A stretch of DNA of 33,996 nt, from positions 1-33,996 of the forward strand of contig JARKQW010000341.1 in the NCBI GenBank assembly GCA_029974695.1. Direction: 5' to 3'. The first letter of the stretch is position 1. Each line of letters begins with the position of its first letter. A program made the position numbers and the translations under genes. The notes under the pieces were generated by a model, which saw only the letters and a list, made by a program, of their open reading frames with translations, made no database searches and was not told where the DNA came from. Source of the stretch: Syntrophobacteraceae bacterium. GTDB lineage: Bacteria; Desulfobacterota; Syntrophobacteria; Syntrophobacterales; Syntrophobacteraceae. Shown piece after piece: positions 1 through 6,118 of this stretch.

Positions 1-711
1 ATCACCTTCGACACCGGCGGCATCTCCCTGAAGCCCTCCGCCAACCTCGAAGCCATGAAACAGGACATGGCCGGGGCCGCCGCGGTCCTCGGAGCCATGG
101 ACGCCATCGGGGCGACCGGCCTCAACAGGCGCGTCGTGGCCATCCTCCCCTGCACGGAGAACATGCCGGGGGGGCGGGCCTACAAACCGGGGGACGTGCT
201 GCGGACCCTGGCGGGCTTGACCGTGGAGGTGATCAGCACGGACGCCGAAGGGCGCCTCGTCCTGTGCGACGCCCTGGCCTATGCCCGGCGATATTCCCCC
301 GCCTTGATCCTCGATATCGCAACCCTCACCGGAGCCTGCATCGTCGCCCTGGGCAAACAGGTCGCAGGAATCATGGGGAATCGGGAATCCCTGGTTCAAC
401 GAATTCAGCAAGTGGGGATGGACATCGGCGAGAGGCTCTGGCCCCTGCCCCTCTGGGACCTTTACTTCGACAGCATCAAGAGCGACGTGGCCGACATCAA
501 GAACTTGAGCGACCGAGCTGCTGCGGCCATCATCGGCGGTGTCTTTCTCAACCAGTTCGTCCCCCGGGAAATCCCCTGGATACACCTGGACATCGCAGGG
601 ACCGCCTGGTCGGACAAGGAAACGGGAGCGTTCCCCAAGGGACCCACGGGGTTTGGGGTCCGATTGTTCTTTGAGCTGCTTCGACGGTGGGAAGAACTGG
701 GTCTCGAATAG
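1..711 (+). CDS. pepA: Leucyl aminopeptidase (M17), 3' part only
   Basis: Cytosolic zinc/manganese aminopeptidase that removes N-terminal residues, Leu preferentially, from peptides. The reading frame is open from base 1, so the N-terminal domain and the start lie outside the window; about 236 residues of the catalytic domain remain. The family signatures are visible: ITFDTGG at residues 1-7 (metal-ligand Asp4), Lys11 in SLKPS, metal-ligand Asp22, NMPGGRAY, and the hallmark TDAEGRLVL with Asp81, Glu83 and Arg85. All expected catalytic residues in this part are present and the C-terminus has normal length, so the gene looks functional. It is followed by a GC-rich hairpin and then a convergent minus-strand gene. 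The family assignment is secure; only the 5' boundary is missing. Confidence 0.95.
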   Translation: MTFDTGGISLKPSANLEAMKQDMAGAAAVLGAMDAIGATGLNRRVVAILPCTENMPGGRAYKPGDVLRTLAGLTVEVISTDAEGRLVLCDALAYARRYSPALILDIATLTGACIVALGKQVAGIMGNRESLVQRIQQVGMDIGERLWPLPLWDLYFDSIKSDVADIKNLSDRAAAAIIGGVFLNQFVPREIPWIHLDIAGTAWSDKETGAFPKGPTGFGVRLFFELLRRWEELGLE

Positions 712-722
712 GGCGACGGGCC

Positions 723-752
723 GGGGAAACCCCGGCAGACCGGAGTTTCCCC
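723..752 (+). terminator. GC-rich hairpin after pepA
   Basis: GGGGAAA at 723-729 pairs with TTTCCCC at 746-752, and an inner CCGG/CCGG closes a four-base loop. It begins 12 bases after the pepA stop. No T-run follows, so it is either a weak or factor-assisted terminator or only an mRNA 3' end stabiliser. Confidence 0.4.
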
Positions 753-840
753 AATTCCCGGTTCAAATCCTTATGGGGAGGGAGGACCGGAACTGTGGGT
801 CGGGGAATCGATCTCCTGAGCCTCCCGGCCTCCCAGCCCC

Positions 841-2994
841 TTACTGGACTTCCTGTCCTGGACGAGGTTTTTGCTTCTTTTCTCCGGCCTGGCCCGGGGT
901 TTTGTTTTCCCGTTGGGCACTCGGTTCCCGGGGTTCTCTCGACTCACGCATCTGCTGCCGTTCTTCCCGGCGCTGCTGCCTCAGGTCTTCCCGGGGAGGC
1001 TGCTGCTCCCGCTGTCGTGGCTCCTGCACCTGGGGCCGATCCTCCCGACGCTGCGGTCTAGCCTCCGGTGCCGACGGACCCGAATCCTGCCGACGCCGCT
1101 CCTCCATCTGCTGCCGTTCTTCCCGGCGCTGCTGCCTCAGGTCTTCCCGGGGAGGCTGCTGCTCCCGCTGTCGTGGCTCCTGCACCTGGGGGCGTTCTTC
1201 CCGCTGTCGCCGACGATCCTGCTCGGGTTGGACCTTTTCTTTCTGCGGGGAGCGAAGTTCTTTGGGAGATTGGATTCCCTTTTCCTCCCGGGCTTTCTCG
1301 GGGCGATCCTCGGGCGGTCTTCGATCCGGCTTGACCACCTCCGGTTTTCGAGGCCGGTCCTCAGGACCACGGGCCCGCTCCTGCTGCATCTCCCGGGAGG
1401 CCCGTTCCTTCTTTTTGAGCTCCCGTTCGTTGAACTTCAGCTCCCCCTTGGGCTTGTTCACTTCGTTCTCGGAAACCAGCTTGTTCGTCACCTTCGGTCG
1501 AGCGATCTTGGCCTCCGGGGCGAGTTTTCCCTGCTTGAGGTTGACGGTGCTCTTCTGTAGAGAGGCCGCGTTCACCTTTCCTATCCGCCCGGCGAGATTC
1601 CGATTCTTCTCGATTCGATTCACCACGGTCTGGTGAGGCTTCTTCACCACTTTCACATTCGTGAAATGGTACCTCTGCCTGTCGACGTTGTAGTTCTTAA
1701 TCACGGTCTGGTTCACCACGGGGGCGGGGCGGTAGTGGTTGATGATCACGGTCTTATTGATGTTCTTGATGCGCACGTTGGTGTAGCTGCGCACGCCCCA
1801 GAAATTGGACTGGTTCACCACCACGGCGTGGTTCAGATAACGATACCCTCCCAAGTTGATATGGATGTTGGCGAGGCCCACGTTGGCCACCACCATGGAC
1901 CGGGGCCCCCACCAGCGATGGGAGTAGTAGGGTTCGAAGGGGGCCAGGGGGACCCACCCGACCTCCGCACCCGAGTGGATCCACGCCACCCGCCCCGGGT
2001 ACCAGCCATACCCGACGTTCAGGAGGGGCACGGCCGCCACCCTCACCACGGGGGGGGCCCAGTACCACCTGCGGGCGGTTTCCACGTATACCCAGTTGCC
2101 GTAATGGTGCGTCACGTACCCGAAGGGTTCGTCGGGCACCCAGCAGTTGTCTTCCTGCCACACGGTCCAGCGCCCCACCGTAAAGGGAGCCCAGTCGGCA
2201 TGCACGTGGACCGGTCGCCAGAAATAGCGGGCCTGTCCCTCGTACTCGACCCTTTCCCAGCTTCCGTTCTCCTCCAGGGCATACGCTTCCCGGTGGAGTC
2301 CCTCGGGGAGGTACCGGACCGATTCTCCCCGGGTTTGGAGCTTCCTGTCCCAGAAGCCCTCTCGGTCGAGGTTCCAGTCGTCCCAATCGGCGTCCACGTC
2401 CCCCTTTCCCGAGGTCACCTGCCTGCCGTCGGAGATGAGGGAGGAAGACCCTGCCAGGACTTCGAATCTGCTCCCGTCGGATTCGATGACAAAGTCCACC
2501 CGGCCTCTCAGCCCGATGACCTCCACCGACTCGTCGCCTACGTAGAGGTCAAAGGTCGTCTTTTCAGGGGCAAGGACATATCCGAAAGGAGTCGTGGCCT
2601 TGATCAGTCCCCGGGAGCTGTTGTTGTACAGGCGGGCCAGCCCCGAAGCCACATCCACCTCCGTAACGTCGTCCTCGAGAGCGATCATCTGGACCTGGGT
2701 ATCCCCGCCGATCCGCAGAAGGGTACCGTTGGGCATGAGGATCTCCCCCTTGGTCTCCGGGTCCGAATACAGGGCGTCGTCGATCCCGAAAGGTGCGTCT
2801 TTTACCGTCGCCACCCAGTCCTTCTCTTCGGGAACAAACCGGAGGATCTGCCCCCCGTCGATATGGGAGATGCGCCCCACCAGCACCCCTTCCCCCTCGG
2901 AAGGTTTGGGCTGGGCGGAAACCGGCGGCACAGCCCCCACCAGAAAGACCAGGCTCATCAAAATACTCGCGGTCAGCCGTCGATATTGCCTCAT
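841..2994 (-). CDS. Secreted FecR-domain / DUF6600-type protein with Arg/Gln/Glu-rich repeat tail
   Basis: About 717 residues. A signal peptide (MRQYRRLTASILMSLVFLVG, cleavage near VSAQ) is followed by a FecR-like beta domain at about residues 35-190 (resembling the periplasmic FecR fold, with pieces such as IGGDTQVQM and TPFGYVLAPE). Next comes a Trp/Tyr-rich segment at about 230-380 with repeated YxW/GxW spacing (YFWRPVHVH, RWYWAPP, GWYPGRVAW), typical of DUF6600 proteins. The last 200 residues are charged, low-complexity Arg/Gln/Glu/Pro and contain an exact repeat. The ATG at 2994 is preferred over 3015 because GAGGAG lies 7 bases upstream and the signal peptide then starts cleanly. It is probably exported and envelope-associated; the biochemical role is unknown. 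It is transcribed toward pepA with no partner gene. Confidence 0.75.
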   Translation of the reverse strand: MRQYRRLTASILMSLVFLVGAVPPVSAQPKPSEGEGVLVGRISHIDGGQILRFVPEEKDWVATVKDAPFGIDDALYSDPETKGEILMPNGTLLRIGGDTQVQMIALEDDVTEVDVASGLARLYNNSSRGLIKATTPFGYVLAPEKTTFDLYVGDESVEVIGLRGRVDFVIESDGSRFEVLAGSSSLISDGRQVTSGKGDVDADWDDWNLDREGFWDRKLQTRGESVRYLPEGLHREAYALEENGSWERVEYEGQARYFWRPVHVHADWAPFTVGRWTVWQEDNCWVPDEPFGYVTHHYGNWVYVETARRWYWAPPVVRVAAVPLLNVGYGWYPGRVAWIHSGAEVGWVPLAPFEPYYSHRWWGPRSMVVANVGLANIHINLGGYRYLNHAVVVNQSNFWGVRSYTNVRIKNINKTVIINHYRPAPVVNQTVIKNYNVDRQRYHFTNVKVVKKPHQTVVNRIEKNRNLAGRIGKVNAASLQKSTVNLKQGKLAPEAKIARPKVTNKLVSENEVNKPKGELKFNERELKKKERASREMQQERARGPEDRPRKPEVVKPDRRPPEDRPEKAREEKGIQSPKELRSPQKEKVQPEQDRRRQREERPQVQEPRQREQQPPREDLRQQRREERQQMEERRRQDSGPSAPEARPQRREDRPQVQEPRQREQQPPREDLRQQRREERQQMRESREPREPSAQRENKTPGQAGEKKQKPRPGQEVQ
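949..1035 (-). repeat. Exact 87-bp direct repeat, copy A
   Basis: Identical to 1105-1191; the offset of 156 bp keeps frame (52 codons). It lies inside the low-complexity tail of the FecR/DUF6600 gene and encodes Gln/Arg/Glu-rich sequence including QVQEPRQREQQPPRED. Confidence 0.9.
1105..1191 (-). repeat. Exact 87-bp direct repeat, copy B
   Basis: Second copy of the 949-1035 block, in the same orientation and frame. Flanking sequence diverges on both sides, so the identity points to recent duplication or gene conversion within the coding tail. Confidence 0.9.
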
Positions 2995-3015
2995 CGAGTC
3001 ACTCCTCTTCGTCAT

Positions 3016-3504
3016 TGCTCAAAACGTCCTCTGTGATCTTCGTTTCGTAAAGTTTTCCGCCGGGCGCTCCCGGGGGGGACGGAACCGGCGAAGCCGTTCT
3101 CTCTTCTCGACCTTCTCTCACATTCCTTGGCTCCTTTGCGCTCTGATCGGCGGTTGGGGAGAAGCTTCGGGTCCCACCGCTCCCATGATGCGGGGACTCC
3201 GAGGCCCTACCGGACGAGCAATAACCGTTCCACAGAAGAAAAACCGAAACATCAGGTACTTGGATTATTGTTGGACCCTGCCCCTTCTCCATCGAGTACC
3301 ATTTCTGCACATCGAGTTACCATTATGTGCACCGTTTGGGACCCCGGCTCATTTCGATCCCCTATGGATGGTGACGAGCCCGAAAAAGTCGACACGGGCC
3401 GGCGGTCCGTGCCGAGGATGCCTCAACCCCTTGGCGGGGTCGGGAAGCCCGCCGCTTGACTGCAGGTCGCGGTGCCGGTTTTCCATTTGAAGGTGGACAG
3501 ATTC
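3016..3504. other. Intergenic stretch with a short imperfect tandem repeat
   Basis: No convincing gene. The one structured element is at 3291-3332: ATCGAGTACCATT...TGCAC at 3291-3310 is followed directly by ATCGAGTTACCATT...TGCAC at 3311-3332. It lies about 300 bp upstream of the minus-strand FecR gene and could be a protein-binding site. No sigma-70 or sigma-54 promoter could be assigned with confidence. Confidence 0.4.
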
Positions 3505-3714
3505 ATGGGAAAGAAGGTAAAGATAGGCTTCGCGGGCTCCCGGGAGTGCCTGCGCGCCCTGCCGGCGGATCAGGTCCTCCGGGCCTTTCTTCCGGATTCC
3601 GACCCGCACCGTAATCCGCAACGGAGGCTTTGGGCGTGGGTCGTGACCTTGCCGGTGCGAGGCAGAGGGTCCAATTTTGTGGTGGAGGTGTATGGGATTG
3701 TCAACGAATTCTAG
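3505..3714 (+). CDS. Small hypothetical protein, 69 residues
   Basis: Unrecognised. The frame starts MGKKVKIGFAGSRE and ends NFVVEVYGIVNEF. AAGGTGG sits about 8 bases before the ATG, and a GTG at 3472 is an alternative start. Codon third positions are GC-rich like the neighbouring genes, and the stop lies just inside the Shine-Dalgarno region of the following lipoprotein gene, as expected for a two-gene unit. Against it: no signal peptide, no motif, and a chance open frame of this length is easy in GC-rich DNA. It may also be the remnant of a longer gene. Confidence 0.35.
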   Translation: MGKKVKIGFAGSRECLRALPADQVLRAFLPDSDPHRNPQRRLWAWVVTLPVRGRGSNFVVEVYGIVNEF

Positions 3715-3729
3715 AGAGGAGGAGTCTTG

Positions 3730-4179
3730 ATGAAGGTTTTTCGTTTATCCCCGGTTCTTTTGCTTTTGGTTTTTCTCGCGTCCTGTTCCTTGAAGCCCGC
3801 CTGGGATTTGACCGGCAAATGGGAAAAGGTCGATGGAAAGGAAACCCTTGAATTTGCCCAGAAGGGCGTGGTCGTTCTCTCGAGTGGAAGCACGACCCTG
3901 ACCAGCACGTACAAGATGGCCGATGCCAAGCACCTGCAGATCGAGGTGGGGAGCTTCGGGCCGCTGGTCTTCGAAATCCAGCTCGCGGGAAACGACCTGG
4001 TCCTGAAGGGAGCCTCCGGCCAGGAACTCAAGTTCAAGAAGGTTCTGCCTCAACCTCCAGCCAAAGCACAAGCTCAAGCACAGGCACAACCTCCGGCCAA
4101 AGCCCCGGCCCAACCCCCGGCTCAAGCTCAGCCCCAGGGCCAGGGTCATGCCCAGGCGTCCAAGCCGACCGCAAAGTGA
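3730..4179 (+). CDS. Small lipoprotein with Ala/Gln/Pro-rich tail
   Basis: 149 residues. A type II signal peptide ends in the lipobox LASC (FLASCSLKP), so the mature protein should be lipid-anchored. Residues about 25-105 look like a small beta-rich domain (LTGKWEKVDGKETLEF, TTLTSTYKM) resembling lipocalin-like proteins that begin with an LxGxW motif. The last 45 residues are alternating Ala/Gln/Pro/Lys, probably a flexible linker reaching into the periplasm or peptidoglycan. The ATG at 3730 is chosen because AGAGGAGGAG lies just upstream; a TTG at 3727 is in frame but less likely. Function unknown. It is convergent with the outer-membrane protein gene, with a strong hairpin between them. Confidence 0.75.
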   Translation: MKVFRLSPVLLLLVFLASCSLKPAWDLTGKWEKVDGKETLEFAQKGVVVLSSGSTTLTSTYKMADAKHLQIEVGSFGPLVFEIQLAGNDLVLKGASGQELKFKKVLPQPPAKAQAQAQAQPPAKAPAQPPAQAQPQGQGHAQASKPTAK

Positions 4180-4210
4180 TTCCAACCCGTTTGCCGAATC
4201 GATCCGGGCT

Positions 4211-4254
4211 GCATCCCCTCCCATTGGCACCATCGAGGTTCGAGGAGGGGATGC
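4211..4254. terminator. Bidirectional hairpin between convergent genes
   Basis: Perfect 11-bp inverted repeat GCATCCCCTCC (4211-4221) / GGAGGGGATGC (4244-4254) in the 90-bp gap between the convergent lipoprotein and outer-membrane protein genes. There is no T-run on either side, but position and stem strength suit a shared terminator or 3'-end stabiliser. Confidence 0.55.
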
Positions 4255-4269
4255 CGACCGGTCGGGACC

Positions 4270-5040
4270 TTAGAAGGCCGCACTGAGACGAATCCCGCCG
4301 AAGACATGAGTATCCTCTCCGTCCCAGGAGACCGTTTCGATCTCTCTGCGGGCACCGTCCGAAAGGGGGAAGGACACCCCAACCCGGGGAGACACGGTGA
4401 AGTACTTGCCCAGAGGGATGTTTAGGGCCCCAAAGACCTGGCCTGCGTGGAATTCCGAATAGTTCGAGTCTTCCAGGACCAGGTATCCCAGGCTGGCTCC
4501 CAGATCCAGGCTCAGGCCGTAACAGGGCAGGGGGAAGTTCTTCGAGAGGTCCATCTGCACCCACCATCCCGGGGAATGGGATACCTCCCGATAGCCGGTG
4601 ACCCCGACCGTGACCCAGGGAAAGGCGTAGGAAACCCCTCCAAAGACTTCGACGGAATCGTACCGCGAATTCACCAGGGAGTAATAGATCCCGCCCACGG
4701 TTGCATTGAATCCCTTGAACAGCTCCCGGGCGTACGAGAAGGTGAAGTCCGTTTCGTTCCAGCGCGCCCCCTTGTTGGGGAGGGCTTCATCCGTATCGAA
4801 GTTGCCCCACAGGTTTAGGGAAAATCCCTTGTAGGAAACCGTTGCCGACGGCTGAAGGACAGCACTGTCGCTGCTCAGGGCGTATCCGCGCCAGAGGTAC
4901 TGGCTGAGGACGTCCACGGAAAGGTTGACGGTGGGTTTGTCTTCTTTGGCCTCTTCCCCGGCATGAGCCGGGAGGACCGGTCCGGACAGGATGAACGTGA
5001 GGACGACAATGGCTGTGGCTTTTCCGTAAGTTTTCATCAT
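4270..5040 (-). CDS. Outer-membrane beta-barrel protein, TorF-like porin family
   Basis: 256 residues. A Sec signal peptide (MMKTYGKATAIVVLTFILSG, cleavage after AHA) is followed by amphipathic beta strands and a C-terminal Phe (GIRLSAAF), the recognition signal of the BAM complex. The early motif SQYLWRGYALSSDS, followed by QPSATVSYKGFSLNLWGNFD, is typical of a family of putative porins. It should insert into the outer membrane; substrate unknown. The start at 5040 (tandem ATG ATG) gives a clean signal peptide and has AAGGGGAAAGGG upstream; a longer open frame reaching 5205 has no signal peptide at its start and was not used. Confidence 0.8.
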   Translation of the reverse strand: MMKTYGKATAIVVLTFILSGPVLPAHAGEEAKEDKPTVNLSVDVLSQYLWRGYALSSDSAVLQPSATVSYKGFSLNLWGNFDTDEALPNKGARWNETDFTFSYARELFKGFNATVGGIYYSLVNSRYDSVEVFGGVSYAFPWVTVGVTGYREVSHSPGWWVQMDLSKNFPLPCYGLSLDLGASLGYLVLEDSNYSEFHAGQVFGALNIPLGKYFTVSPRVGVSFPLSDGARREIETVSWDGEDTHVFGGIRLSAAF

Positions 5041-5523
5041 CGATTTTCCCTTTCCCCTTCTTGAATGGATTCTTGCTCGGAGACGACCGTTCCCGGTACC
5101 TCCCGGTATCCCCCCTAGAGCACAAATTGGGCCAGGGGGCCTCATGAAGACGGAAACCGACCCGGTCCGGCAGGAGCGGTGTCCCTCTATTTGCGCATCG
5201 GGCAAGGGGTTACGTCCTTGATCGACGGAGGGAAAAAGGAGGATTGTCGGGGAGAAAATACCCAGCCTACCATGAGAAAAAACAACAGCTTTTGAAACAA
5301 TTTTGTCCCTTTTGCCTCTCTTATGGGACCCTAGTCACACATTTCCGGTCTCCGTATTCTCGGGTCGATCCCGGCCCGGGGTTCCCTTGGACATTTTCCC
5401 TGCCGGGTGTTATTTTCCCCGGGGTTGCCGGCAGGAGGACGGGCACGTCCCTCGGGTGGCGGGGAACGGCCCCACACCTTAGACCGGAGTACCCCTACCC
5501 CCCAGGGAGGAAGGATCGGGACC
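5041..5523. other. Divergent intergenic region with an AT-rich core
   Basis: No gene seen. 5270-5330 is clearly AT-richer than its surroundings (GAAAAAACAAC, CAATTTTGTCCC) and lies between the divergent barrel (minus) and DUF1828-like (plus) genes, so promoters probably sit here. A weak minus-strand candidate is TTGTTT with TATTTT 18 bases on. The Shine-Dalgarno of the plus gene (GGGAGGAAGGA) ends the region. Confidence 0.35.
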
Positions 5524-5940
5524 ATGCATGAAGAAACGTTGTTGGACAGGCTGGGCCGTGAGCTCATCGAGTCCTGGCAGGTCGTCGCCGCGGGGAACGG
5601 CTTTCTCGTCACCACGGATTGGCGTTTGCCCAATGACGAACTCATCGAGATTCACGTGAGGAACGTGGGAGACCGCAAGGACCTCTTCGTGGTTACGGAC
5701 GGGGGGGAGGTGGTCAACGTCCTGTTTTCCCACGGCTTCGACCTGACCGGGGATCGCGGCGCCATGAGGATGGCCGCTCGGTCGGCCGAACGATACGGAG
5801 TGAAGATCGTGGACGGTCAAATGGTGAAGGGAGCGGGGGAAGAGGACCTGCACCGGGCCGTCCGCAAGGTCTTGGAAGCGGTGAAGGAGGTCTCCTGCAT
5901 GCTGTGGCACCACCTCGACCCCCCGGACCAGGTCCATTGA
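5524..5940 (+). CDS. DUF1828-like protein
   Basis: 138 residues, soluble, without signal peptide or membrane segment. Residues about 10-85 fit the DUF1828 pattern: a conserved stretch around DWRLPNDELIEIHVRN, then LFVVTDGGEVVNVLFSHGFD, which matches the family's TDDG...L...G core. The C-terminal third is probably helical (HRAVRKVLEAVKEVSC). DUF1828 proteins have no established activity and are often associated with accessory or mobile DNA; none is seen here. ATG 5524 follows GGGAGGAAGG. It is transcribed alone and ends at a strong intrinsic terminator. Confidence 0.6.
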   Translation: MHEETLLDRLGRELIESWQVVAAGNGFLVTTDWRLPNDELIEIHVRNVGDRKDLFVVTDGGEVVNVLFSHGFDLTGDRGAMRMAARSAERYGVKIVDGQMVKGAGEEDLHRAVRKVLEAVKEVSCMLWHHLDPPDQVH

Positions 5941-5945
5941 ACGAA

Positions 5946-5995
5946 GGGGGGTCCCGGCCCCCCGAGAATTCCCGTCTCCCCGGGACCCTGTTTTT
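5946..5995 (+). terminator. Intrinsic terminator after the DUF1828-like gene
   Basis: GGGTCCCGG (5949-5957) pairs with CCGGGACCC (5980-5988), followed by TGTTTTT. The hairpin starts within 10 bases of the stop and insulates the flagellar block downstream. Confidence 0.75.
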
Positions 5996-6050
5996 CCTTC
6001 CGGTATCGCCCTCTTCCCTGAGCCCGCCTCATTCGAGATCCAAAAAACCT

Positions 6051-6078
6051 TAAAGCTTTCTCCCGAATTCGACGATGT
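6051..6078 (+). promoter_or_regulatory. Sigma-28 (FliA)-like promoter for fliD
   Basis: TAAAGCTTT, 11 bases, then GACGATGT closely resembles the FliA consensus TAAAGTTT-N11-GCCGATAA, with an overall spacing one base longer. It lies about 40 bp before the fliD start. Late filament genes are classic FliA targets in other bacteria; use here is inferred. Confidence 0.45.
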
Positions 6079-6118
6079 AGTCTGCGTAAGGCATCGACAA
6101 TCTTCGCAGGAGAAAGAG

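Noticed and set aside
760-775. T-loop-like GGTTCAAATCC, as if from a tRNA gene
   Set aside because: The flanking five bases on each side do not pair into a T stem and no acceptor, D or anticodon arm could be drawn around it.
1633-3036. Long plus-strand open frame opposite the FecR/DUF6600 gene
   Set aside because: It is antisense to a gene with signal peptide and domains, has no motif, and its His/Pro/Gly-rich content is typical of mirrored GC-rich coding DNA.
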